DNA from: Nitrospiraceae bacterium
GTDB taxonomy: Bacteria > Nitrospirota > Thermodesulfovibrionia > Thermodesulfovibrionales > UBA9159
Direction of reading: 5' to 3'
DNA length: 21,261 bases
Assembly (NCBI GenBank): GCA_003453735.1
Contig: DMNE01000183.1
Location: 164 to 21,424 of the forward strand
The position numbers were made by a program, and so were the translations under genes. The notes under the pieces were generated by a model, which made no database searches, was not told the DNA's origin, and worked only from the letters and a program-made list of their open reading frames with translations. The number at the start of each line of letters is the position of its first letter. The stretch's first letter is position 1. Shown one piece after another: positions 1 to 6,901 of this stretch.

Positions 1-699
1 AATCTCATGGCCGAGGTGATGGTACCTTCAGCGAGTACGAGGAGACAGCTCGTGGAGAGAGGACTTGACCCCTCAAAGGCGAAGCCCTTGCCCCGATGGG
101 TCGACACAACAGTTTTTTCCCCGGCGAAAAAAAGACATGATATTTGGGAGACCTACGGTCTCGACGGTGCGCTGAAGTTTCTCTATGTCGGAAGAGTTTC
201 CAAGGAGAAGAACCTCGATCTCCTCGCCCGGACGTTTATTTCCCTGGCAGAGGAAGGCGGCAGTGCCGACCTTGTGGTGGTTGGCGACGGTCCTTTCAGG
301 GATGAAATGGAAAGAATGCTCAAGGGCTATCCGGCGTTTTTTACCGGCTTCAAGACCGGCGAAGAGCTTTGTGCACTCTACTCCTCGGCGGATGTCTTCG
401 TATTCCCGAGTACAACCGATACCTTCGGGAATGTTGTCCTCGAAGCACAGGCATCGGGACTGCCGGCAATTGTCTCAGATAGTGGCGGCCCAAAGGAACT
501 CATCATGCACGGCACAACCGGATTCGCGGTAAAGAGCAACGATGCCGGGAGCCTTCTCCAGGCGATGAGACGCTTCATCGAAAATCCATCGCTCCGCGCA
601 GAGATGGGTTCGAACGCCCGACGCTTCATCGAGAGCAAGGACTTGAATCCCGCTGATTATTGCTGCACAATTCTAGAAGGGCCAACAGCGGCAGCCTGA
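1..699 (+). CDS. Glycosyltransferase family 4 (group 1), C-terminal part, 5' truncated by the window
   Basis: The reading frame is open to the first base of the window, so the N-terminal acceptor-binding half lies outside and the ATG at 7 is internal. What remains is the C-terminal Rossmann-like nucleotide-sugar-binding half of a GT-B retaining glycosyltransferase. It shows the domain-entry pattern VPSASTRRQL, the strand FLYVGRVSKEKNLDLL, the VVVGDGPFRDEME segment, and the donor-site region TDTFGNVVLEAQASGLP followed by GGPKELI, which corresponds to the family's E-x7-E region. It would transfer a sugar from an NDP-sugar to a lipid or polysaccharide acceptor at the cytoplasmic membrane face; the acceptor cannot be read from the sequence. 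Its TGA stop shares one base with the ATG of the next gene, so the two are likely translationally coupled. The family is secure, the substrate unknown. Confidence 0.9.
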   Translation, partial: NLMAEVMVPSASTRRQLVERGLDPSKAKPLPRWVDTTVFSPAKKRHDIWETYGLDGALKFLYVGRVSKEKNLDLLARTFISLAEEGGSADLVVVGDGPFRDEMERMLKGYPAFFTGFKTGEELCALYSSADVFVFPSTTDTFGNVVLEAQASGLPAIVSDSGGPKELIMHGTTGFAVKSNDAGSLLQAMRRFIENPSLRAEMGSNARRFIESKDLNPADYCCTILEGPTAAA

Positions 700-2015
700 T
701 GTCGATTCCGGGAAGAAAGCAGCTGCCTCTATTGCTTTCGCTGCTCGTCAGCCCATGGAGAGGCCTGCCAGGACAGCTCATTATTCAATACACAGACAGG
801 TGCAATGCGAGGTGCCCTCAGTGCGGCATGAGTGTTATGAACCAGTTTCAGCGTACTACACTCGGGCTAGACCAAGCAAAAAGGATGATCGATGATGCGG
901 CTGCAACGGGCATAAAGGCGATAAGCTTTACCGGAGGCGAGCCTCTCTTGTACCTTGATGATATCGCCATTCTGGTGAATCATGCCCGGAAGATGGGAAT
1001 AGAATATACGAGAACAGGAACGAACGGATTTCTTTTTGCAAACCCTGATTCACCGAACTTTATGGATCGCGCTGCAAGAATCGCTGATAAACTTGCCGAA
1101 AGCGGACTCTACACTCTATGGATAAGTCTTGATTCTGTTGACGCCGCTTTGCATGAGGCGATGCGGGGACTGCCCGGAGTGGTCCGGGGCATCGAGAAAG
1201 CCGTCCCGGTCTTTCATGGCCGCGGGCTCTACCCGTCGGTAAACCTCGGGATCAACAGGAATCTGGGAAATCAGCGCCCACCGGAAGTTTTTGAACCTCT
1301 TTCCTTTTATGAATTCTTCAGGGATGCGCTCCACGCTTATTACCGTCGTGTGTGCGATATGGGTTTTACGATTGCCAACGCTTGCTATCCGATGAGCTTG
1401 GAAACAGGCGTGGGAGGAAGCGCACCTGTTTATGCGGCAGCCTCGGCAGATACTATTGTGAGCTTTACACGCGCTGAAAAGGAGCTCATCTTCAAGGCCC
1501 TTTTTGATACCATTCCGGCATTCCGTTCAAAACTGAGGATATTCACGCCCAGGAGTTCCCTTTATGCCCTTGTCAGGCAGATGGCAGGAGACGAGGAATT
1601 CAGTTTTCCTTGCAGGGGAGGTCTGGATTTCTTCTTCGTGAGCGCAAAAGACGCTGCAGTCTACCCCTGTGGCTATCGCGGGCAGGAGAAATTGGGTGCG
1701 CTTCAGGATCTCTCACGCAGACAGCAAAAAAAAACCTTCAAGTGCAGGCAATGTGAGTGGGAATGTTTTCGCGACCCCTCTGAGTTATTGGGCCCCGCAG
1801 TCTCACTATTCACTGATCCCAGTGCCCTCTATCGCAAGATCATAAGAAACAGCGACTACCGCCGACTCTGGATCGAAGACCTTCGTTACTTTGCAGCCTG
1901 CGATTTTTTTGATGCACGACTGTCTCCAAAATATCAGAGGCTTTCACATTTTGATCAGTTGAAGAACCCTTCGAGGATGAAAAATGATTTTCATTCTGCT
2001 GGAGAAGCGACATAA
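699..2015 (+). CDS. Radical SAM protein with C-terminal cysteine cluster (SPASM-like)
   Basis: A 438-residue radical SAM enzyme. The [4Fe-4S]-binding CNARCPQC (Cys35, Cys39, Cys42, spacing CX3CX2C) and the SAM-contacting FTGGEP (about 77-82) are both present, followed by TGTNG and WISLDS strands of the partial TIM barrel. Near the C-terminus are further cysteines in FPCRGG, VYPCGYRG and CRQCEWEC, a pattern like the auxiliary-cluster (SPASM/twitch) domains of radical SAM enzymes that modify peptides or sugars. I chose ATG 699 because it overlaps the previous TGA as TGATG; a TTG at 660 in the same frame would add 13 unconvincing residues. The gene lies between a glycosyltransferase and an exported glycosidase-like protein, which suggests a role in glycan or glycolipid modification. 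This is inference; the substrate is not recognisable. Confidence 0.88.
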   Translation: MSIPGRKQLPLLLSLLVSPWRGLPGQLIIQYTDRCNARCPQCGMSVMNQFQRTTLGLDQAKRMIDDAAATGIKAISFTGGEPLLYLDDIAILVNHARKMGIEYTRTGTNGFLFANPDSPNFMDRAARIADKLAESGLYTLWISLDSVDAALHEAMRGLPGVVRGIEKAVPVFHGRGLYPSVNLGINRNLGNQRPPEVFEPLSFYEFFRDALHAYYRRVCDMGFTIANACYPMSLETGVGGSAPVYAAASADTIVSFTRAEKELIFKALFDTIPAFRSKLRIFTPRSSLYALVRQMAGDEEFSFPCRGGLDFFFVSAKDAAVYPCGYRGQEKLGALQDLSRRQQKKTFKCRQCEWECFRDPSELLGPAVSLFTDPSALYRKIIRNSDYRRLWIEDLRYFAACDFFDARLSPKYQRLSHFDQLKNPSRMKNDFHSAGEAT

Positions 2016-4195
2016 AAGCGGGAGACTCCGAACAGGCATCTCGTTTTCCGCTCGCCAGAGAAAGAATTTTTGCCGCACCCGTTATCGCTTGTGCAATACC
2101 CATCTTGTTGTTGTTTTCTGGAAACGCCTCTGCTTCCCATTCCCTGGATAGCAATATCAAGTATATCGGCATCCTCGCACCTCAAAGTCTACTCAATGCC
2201 CCGGTTTCTGCTGCTGCAATCGAAGATACGAAGAGACTTATTGAGAGGGGTTTCCCCGGTGTTCAAATCGTGGGAAATCACCCTCATGCAAGCGTCACGA
2301 TAATCCTTCCCGACATAGGGAAGGGAAATCCGGATAAGCGAGCAAGCTTCAAGTATCCCCGTCAAGAATACGAATGGAGGTCTTATCGCACAAACGATGG
2401 CACAGTGCACATTCGGCTTTATGCTGAATCTCCTGAGGCGGTGAGCTTCGGTCTTTATGGTCTTTTGCAGGAGAAGCTTGGATACCGATTCTATCATCCG
2501 CGGGACACCATCATTCCCGCTTACCGGGAATGGCCGTTGCCTGCAACCTTCTCATGGAAAGCCCGACCACGCTTCGAAAAAAGGGGATTTCACCTTCATA
2601 CGCTCCATCCGATTGAACTCACTTCTGCGCTTCACGATTCCGATAGAAGCCTCGACGAGGTGAAGGAATACATCGACTGGCTTGCAAGAAACGGCCAGAA
2701 CGTATTCCAGTTCTACTTGCTTCGGGACATAGACAGGGAAAAGTGGCCCGCCAGGGCCCGCGAGATTGTAAGGTATGCCCATAGCCGCGGGGTGCTGGCA
2801 GGGGTGGAAATATCTCTTGCAAGGACCCAGCAGGGAGCGTTTCAGGCGATAAAATTATTGTCTCTGCCTTTCGGTCCCGTGCAACAGGTCGAGAGAACCC
2901 TCAATTGGCTCTTCCAGGCAAACTGGGACTTTGTGACCGTGGACTTTGCCGTCGGAGAGTATCTTCCTGACCTCGGCGGACTCATGCCTGTGCTGCGCGA
3001 GAATATGTTATCCGGGATAGCTAAGAGAGGAGCCAAGCCGTTTTATGCCACCCATGTCATAGCAGGAGCAAACTGGTACAGCAAGCCCAGGGCAGACGCA
3101 GGCATTCTCATTCACACGGTCATGTGCTATTCGGCTGTTGAAGCGAGTGCCCCAGTATATGGGAACAAAGACCAGCGCCATATGTTTGCCCTCGCCCGGC
3201 ATGAATCCCCGATGCGCGAAACATGGTACTGGCCTGAATCAGCCTATTGGGTCTCTTTCGATAATTCGGTGCCACTTTTTCTTCTTCTTTACCCCGAGGC
3301 ACGGTTCCAGGACATCATTGCGATGGAAAAGTTAGGGTTACATGGACATATAACCTTCAGTTCAGGATGGGAGTGGGGATATTGGCTTACGGACTGGAGT
3401 ATCTCGCGATGGTCATGGCAATACGAGGAGAATGGGAAAGAAGTAATAGCCCATCCCCTCTCCGTCCTAAATACCATCCTTCCCGGGAAAAACCTGCAGA
3501 AACTGTGGCAAAGGGCTATCGACCTTCAGCGCATTTATCTGAAAGAGAAGGGTCTCCTTCCCTACCTTTCCGCACTTGATCCGTCTGCCGAACTCTTCTT
3601 TCCCTTCAACAAACCCTTTCAGCCTAGACCTCGCTATCCGTTTCGGCTTCTTAGAAGCGCTACAGAAGCAGAGCTTGAAAAGGCCGGGGAGGATATTGGA
3701 CTCCTGGATGAGTATGCCGCAAAGATCGAATCACTTTCCGGGATGATCGAAGCTGAGGCAGAAAAATGTCTCAGCAAAGATCCCTCACTCATGAAACTCC
3801 ACAGGGAGCTTCTTTTGGGACTCAGGATAACGGCGCTTAGGGCCCGGCACAGGTCGCTCACTATGACGGCGGTCATCGCGGGAAAGACGAAGGGCAAGGG
3901 CGAAGTGGATCATTATCTTGATAGGGCACTCGATGTCAGACTTGCTGCACTCTCTATTGTCCAGGAGGTGGAGAAGACATACCGCTACCCGCTGGAGAGG
4001 GTTGCGGGGACAGGAGAAAATCACACTTCATACGCATTCGGCTATCTTTACCCTGTACATAGTCTCTTCTTTTGGAAAAGAGAGGAAGAACAAGTGAGGG
4101 CAAGAAGGTTTGACGCGTTCTTCATAAATCTTTGGGACTTCAGGAAAATCTTAGGACTCGCTGGAAAAACATCTTTAACGAGGTCACTATTTTAG
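2012..4195 (+). CDS. Exported glycoside hydrolase-like protein (GH20/GH67-type N-domain, DUF4838-like), possible ATA start
   Basis: About 727 residues if read from ATA 2012, 696 from TTG 2105. The residues before TTG 2105 are clearly part of the protein: an arginine-rich n-region (RFPLARER), a hydrophobic core (APVIACAIPILLLF) and a small-residue cleavage region (SGNASAS) form a signal peptide, and TTG 2105 would cut it in half. No ATG, GTG or TTG occurs between the in-frame stop at 1985 and 2105. ATA 2012 sits in an ATAA overlap with the radical SAM stop, seven bases after GGAG (2001-2004). The mature protein begins with an alpha/beta domain ending FGLYGLLQEKLGYRF, as in the N-domains of alpha-glucuronidases and hexosaminidases, then a long barrel-like region (RFEKRGFHLHTLHP; DWLARNGQNVFQFY) and a helical C-terminal part. 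Likely extracytoplasmic and acting on glycans. The family assignment is from pattern memory. Confidence 0.72.
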   Translation: MKAGDSEQASRFPLARERIFAAPVIACAIPILLLFSGNASASHSLDSNIKYIGILAPQSLLNAPVSAAAIEDTKRLIERGFPGVQIVGNHPHASVTIILPDIGKGNPDKRASFKYPRQEYEWRSYRTNDGTVHIRLYAESPEAVSFGLYGLLQEKLGYRFYHPRDTIIPAYREWPLPATFSWKARPRFEKRGFHLHTLHPIELTSALHDSDRSLDEVKEYIDWLARNGQNVFQFYLLRDIDREKWPARAREIVRYAHSRGVLAGVEISLARTQQGAFQAIKLLSLPFGPVQQVERTLNWLFQANWDFVTVDFAVGEYLPDLGGLMPVLRENMLSGIAKRGAKPFYATHVIAGANWYSKPRADAGILIHTVMCYSAVEASAPVYGNKDQRHMFALARHESPMRETWYWPESAYWVSFDNSVPLFLLLYPEARFQDIIAMEKLGLHGHITFSSGWEWGYWLTDWSISRWSWQYEENGKEVIAHPLSVLNTILPGKNLQKLWQRAIDLQRIYLKEKGLLPYLSALDPSAELFFPFNKPFQPRPRYPFRLLRSATEAELEKAGEDIGLLDEYAAKIESLSGMIEAEAEKCLSKDPSLMKLHRELLLGLRITALRARHRSLTMTAVIAGKTKGKGEVDHYLDRALDVRLAALSIVQEVEKTYRYPLERVAGTGENHTSYAFGYLYPVHSLFFWKREEEQVRARRFDAFFINLWDFRKILGLAGKTSLTRSLF

Positions 4196-4335
4196 TCAGC
4201 TCATTGTCATCATCCCGATGCCTGTCCTTCCTCTGGCCCCTACCATGATGCCGCTGGAAGAGTTGATCACAAAACTTTTCGCGTCATTTCCTGAAATGAA
4301 TACCCATAGGCGCTGCAGTCTCGGTCAGGGCAAGC

Positions 4336-4363
4336 TTGACAGGGACAAGCATGTTTTTATAAA
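4336..4363 (+). promoter_or_regulatory. Sigma70-type promoter of the Hsp20 gene
   Basis: TTGACA (4336-4341) and TATAAA (4358-4363) are separated by 16 bases. This predicts a transcript start near 4370 and a leader of roughly 80 bases before the ATG at 4448. The near-consensus housekeeping boxes show no obvious heat-shock sigma factor signature, so any heat control would more likely lie in the leader. Confidence 0.65.
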
Positions 4364-4387
4364 ATGTCTGTGAGGATGGCAGCTACC

Positions 4388-4442
4388 ACCTCAAGCAAAC
4401 AGGAGGCTTCGCCCCTGCAAAAAACATATACTCCACGGAGGT
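4388..4442 (+). promoter_or_regulatory. Structured 5' leader of hsp20, candidate thermosensor
   Basis: A hairpin at 4400-4417 has seven base pairs with one bulged A and a UUC loop; its 5' arm contains AGGAGG. Separately, ACCTC (4388-4392) is complementary to GAGGT (4438-4442) inside the ribosome-binding site GGAGGT (4437-4442). A fold that pairs these two would enclose the hairpin and hide the ribosome-binding site. Small heat-shock genes are often controlled by such RNA thermometers (ROSE, fourU). This leader matches no class exactly and the masking helix is only five pairs, so the call is tentative. Confidence 0.35.
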
Positions 4443-4447
4443 ATGAA

Positions 4448-4906
4448 ATGACAAGAACATTGTTTCCGCTGACAAGAACAAGCCTTTCAACGCCGCTCTT
4501 GGATGAGTTTGATAAGTTTTTCAATGAGTTTGCAAACTCTTTCGGGTCAACAATCAAAACACAACAGGGCAAGAACCAAAGTCCTAGGATCAACGCCTAC
4601 AAAAAGGACGGGAAGTACTGCATTGATGCGGCAGTTCCCATGGCTTCCAAAGATGATCTGGATGTTGAGATTGAGGAAAACCTTCTCAAGATCATAGTCA
4701 ATGCTCACCAGGACAAAGAAGTTTCCGAGAATGACTACATCATCAGGGAGATTTCAAGAGGACAGATGACAAGAATTCTTTCGCTTGGTGATGACATCGA
4801 CATGGACTCGGCAAAAAGCGGTTTCAAAGACGGGATTCTGCACATTGAGTTCAATGCCAAGCAGATAGAAGAAGAGAGTAAGACCAAGAAACTAGTTATT
4901 GAGTAA
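4448..4906 (+). CDS. Small heat-shock protein, Hsp20/alpha-crystallin family
   Basis: A 152-residue cytoplasmic ATP-independent chaperone that binds unfolding proteins and usually assembles into large oligomers. After a variable N-terminal arm with DEFDKFFNEF, the alpha-crystallin domain runs from about residue 50 to 135 (PRINAYKKDGKYCIDAAVP; the acidic strand DDLDVEIEENLLKI) and includes the family's A-x3-x-G-x-L signature as AKSGFKDGILHIEF. The C-terminal tail ends KKLVIE, resembling the I-x-I motif that docks to a neighbouring subunit. ATG 4448 was chosen because GGAGGT ends five bases before it; an in-frame ATG at 4364 would overlap the promoter and adds residues unlike the family. It is a single-gene transcription unit with its own promoter and terminator. 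Confidence 0.93.
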   Translation: MTRTLFPLTRTSLSTPLLDEFDKFFNEFANSFGSTIKTQQGKNQSPRINAYKKDGKYCIDAAVPMASKDDLDVEIEENLLKIIVNAHQDKEVSENDYIIREISRGQMTRILSLGDDIDMDSAKSGFKDGILHIEFNAKQIEEESKTKKLVIE

Positions 4907-4939
4907 TATCAGGTAGCTGCCATTCCCTGAAAAAAAGAT

Positions 4940-4970
4940 AAAAAGGCCTGGTCACTGTCCAGGCCTTTTT
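4940..4970 (+). terminator. Rho-independent terminator after hsp20
   Basis: AAAAAGGCCTGG (4940-4951) and its exact complement CCAGGCCTTTTT (4959-4970) form a 12-pair stem around a 7-base loop. A T-run on the plus strand and an A-run upstream mean it could work in both directions. It lies 34 bases after the hsp20 stop. Confidence 0.9.
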
Positions 4971-5067
4971 ATATCGCGAGTGCTTACCGTTCTCTCCGGT
5001 CGCTCTCTCCCCTGAAATGTATCCTTTCGCATAATAGTTGTCGAATTCCTGAAATGCTTGTCCCCCG

Positions 5068-5095
5068 TTGCACTTTTAAAACGTGATGCTATAAT
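5068..5095 (+). promoter_or_regulatory. Sigma70-type promoter of the rubredoxin-like gene
   Basis: TTGCAC (5068-5073), a 16-base spacer and a perfect TATAAT (5090-5095) precede the gene, predicting a start near 5102 and a leader of about 30 bases holding the ribosome-binding site GGAGG (5121-5125). Confidence 0.72.
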
Positions 5096-5130
5096 GATCT
5101 ATATTACTTTCACAAAATAAGGAGGAAAAT

Positions 5131-5319
5131 ATGGCAGTATGGAAATGTAACAAGTGCGGCAATACGATAAATGCAGATATTCCTCCGGATATCTGCCCTT
5201 CGTGTAAAGAAAAATGTGAGTATGTCGACGTTACCTGCTATATCCCCGAATGTGGTGGACCGGCATCTGGTAATATAAATCCTCAAGTGTTCGAGGAAAG
5301 TGGTCATTCGGAGACATGA
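5131..5319 (+). CDS. Small rubredoxin-like metal-binding protein
   Basis: A 62-residue protein with CNKCG (Cys6, Cys9) and CPSCKEKC (Cys22, Cys25, Cys29), followed by Cys36 and Cys41 in a CYIPECGG tail. Two CX2C knuckles about 13 residues apart are the iron site of rubredoxin-like domains such as the one at the C-terminus of rubrerythrin; a zinc ribbon is the alternative. The opening AVWKCNKCG resembles the usual rubredoxin start. The three extra cysteines are not needed for one rubredoxin site. It is probably cytoplasmic, acting as a small electron carrier in oxidative-stress defence or anaerobic metabolism, but no partner gene is adjacent. The start is fixed by GGAGG 5 bases upstream of the AT-rich approach to ATG 5131. 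It is monocistronic or weakly linked to the next gene. Confidence 0.8.
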   Translation: MAVWKCNKCGNTINADIPPDICPSCKEKCEYVDVTCYIPECGGPASGNINPQVFEESGHSET

Positions 5320-5358
5320 TACTCTCGACGGGGAGTAACCGTTGGATATTGAGGAATG

Positions 5359-5367
5359 TGTTATAAT
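5359..5367 (+). promoter_or_regulatory. Extended -10 promoter before the DUF4124 gene
   Basis: TGTTATAAT (TG at 5359-5360, TATAAT at 5362-5367) is a full extended -10 element. No good -35 box is seen at 16-18 bases; TTGGAT at 5342 is too close. Predicted leader is about 50 bases. Confidence 0.5.
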
Positions 5368-5423
5368 GAAGCTCTTGCGGCCGTCGGTAGTACCAGAGGC
5401 CGTTAAAGAAGTCCAGGGGGCGT

Positions 5424-6011
5424 ATGGGGGACAACGCGCGCAAGGTATTGATGACGGCGATTGTTGCACTGGTCCTGGCTGCTGCGAGCCGGGCTGCAGG
5501 CGTGGTCTACAAATATGTTGACGAAAAGGGCACCCAGTGCTTTACCGACTCAATTCACGCGGTGCCAGAACGATTCCAGAAAAAGGCGGTTATCCTTCAG
5601 GGCACAGAAGAGAGAGAATCTGTTTCTCCGGCGCAGCAGGAGAGGTTGGCTGGCCGGGCCGAAGGAGTATATGCGAAGATACCGGACAAGTCGGGCTGGG
5701 TCGGGAAATACCGTGAAATTGTGGAAAACAAGGATGTGCGTATCGCTGCATACATTGCCGGATTTCTCCTGGTTTTCGTGGCTATCGGCAAGGCCGGCGC
5801 TGCACTTGGGCACAAACAGCTCAGTTCGGTCATCCGTTTTGCGATGACCGCAGGTCTGCTGCTGTACCTGGCGACCGCCTACCTGAAGGATATGGCATCG
5901 TTTTATACGGAAGTGAAGGACAGTATGATGGGTATCAGGCAACAGGCTAACGAGAGAAACGCAGAAATAAAGAATGCGATGGACGCACCATGCAACGAAC
6001 CGAAGCAGTGA
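5424..6011 (+). CDS. DUF4124 domain-containing membrane protein
   Basis: A 195-residue envelope protein. Residues 7-25 (hydrophobic, ending in ASRAAG) look like a signal peptide or anchor. Next comes VVYKYVDEKGTQCFTDS, the typical DUF4124 pattern (YKW-V-D-x-x-G-x-x-x-F-S/T-D), with a cysteine (Cys39) in its second strand. Residues about 106-126 and 138-155 are two transmembrane helices, followed by a charged, probably coiled tail. The DUF4124 part would face the periplasm; its function is unknown in the family. ATG 5424 follows a G-rich AGGGGG stretch (5415-5420) at only three bases, so initiation may be weak. No conserved partner is adjacent. Confidence 0.8.
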   Translation: MGDNARKVLMTAIVALVLAAASRAAGVVYKYVDEKGTQCFTDSIHAVPERFQKKAVILQGTEERESVSPAQQERLAGRAEGVYAKIPDKSGWVGKYREIVENKDVRIAAYIAGFLLVFVAIGKAGAALGHKQLSSVIRFAMTAGLLLYLATAYLKDMASFYTEVKDSMMGIRQQANERNAEIKNAMDAPCNEPKQ

Positions 6012-6454
6012 AGCTGACGACAATGCCGCACATGAGGTATCTTCCTTTTCTTAAATAAAGTACGAATCTCATGAAAACGTAGTAAGCGATCTAAACATAT
6101 CCTGCGAAGCCGATTTCTTATATTAGATTTTTCCCAATATTGAACACTCAAACGCGCCTTGCTCCGGATGCTAAGGTGGGGTTAGGCGTCCGCGGTGTTG
6201 TTGGGGTCCTGCGATAGCAACAGACGACCGGTTTGCAGTAGAATTTACACACATGGCTTTCATAGCGCGGTCGTAGTTGTCCTTTGGGACATAGCGTACT
6301 ATTGTAATGAGAATAAAGCGATGTAACCGATGGTCGGCCGAGCGGAGGGATATACACGGACTGACAAAGCCAGGACATAGTCTCTGGATATCCTGGGCTG
6401 TAGTCTGAGTGTTTGCTCATTAGAATTAGCAAAAATCGAAGTAGGTTTAGGAAT
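6012..6454. other. Gene-free stretch
   Basis: About 440 bases with no convincing reading frame on either strand. A 94-codon minus-strand frame (6148-6432) has atypical, cysteine- and proline-scattered composition and no ribosome-binding site. Given the decayed gene just downstream, this could be older gene debris, but I recognise nothing in it. Confidence 0.5.
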
Positions 6455-6901
6455 ATGAAGATTTCGAGATCTTTTGGGGTTTCTTTATTGTTGGTATTTA
6501 TCAGTCTTATATTAGTCGCCCCTCACCTCTGAAGTGCATGAGATTCTCTTGATACCCGGACATCCAAGACTTCCGGGACTTCTACCGACCTCTATGGCGT
6601 AACCTTTGGGAGTGACACCATCGTTGTTGTGGGAGGAGCCGGTACAGTCCTGGCCTCTCCGGATGGAACCACTTGACCTGGACATCCAGGACATCCGGGA
6701 CTTCTCATGACCTTAATGGAGTGACTTTTGCGAGTGGCAGTTTCATCGTTGTGGGAGATGCTGGCACAATCCTGACATCTGACTGATGGAATCACCCGTA
6801 TATCTAGGTCTTTCGGACTTCTTATAACCTTAATGGTGTACCATCCGGGATTTAACCTTTATTGCTATTATTGCTGTGGGAGATGCTGGTTTAATCCTCC
6901 A
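6455..6901 (+). pseudogene. Decayed gene for a secreted repeat (beta-propeller-like) protein
   Basis: ATG 6455 opens a clear signal peptide (MKISRSFGVSLLLVFISLIL, then VAPHL) that hits TGA at 6530. In the same frame, after another TGA, comes an intact repeat from about 6560: TSKTSGTSTDLYGVTF, then TIVVVGGAGTVLASPDGTT, then a stop. A second copy continues only after a frameshift (TSGTSHDLNGVTF, then FIVVGDAGTILTS), and a third is more degraded. The unit of about 40 residues with V-V-G-x-x-G-T-I-L-x-S-x-D-G and T-S-x-x-S-G-T-x-x-x-L-x-G-V-x-F matches repeats of secreted proteins predicted to form beta-propellers. Repeated frameshifts and stops show it is dead. It probably once encoded a longer exported protein and has lost most of its repeats. 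Confidence 0.75.
6558..6901 (+). repeat. Three degenerate tandem repeats of about 120 bases
   Basis: Units begin near 6558, 6680 and 6799. Each carries a version of GGACATCCAGGACATCCGGG, then CTTAATGGAGTGAC, then GTGGGAGATGCTGG (at 6629, 6751 and 6876). Spacings of 122 and then 119-125 bases deviate from a multiple of three, matching the frameshifts in the dead gene. Confidence 0.8.

Noticed and set aside
4218..4373. 51-codon plus-strand frame before hsp20
   Set aside because: No ribosome-binding site, it runs through the hsp20 promoter, and I recognise no similarity.
6172..6190. GTTAGGC resembling an integron attC core site
   Set aside because: No partner RYYYAAC at a suitable distance, no second core, and no cassette-like gene.
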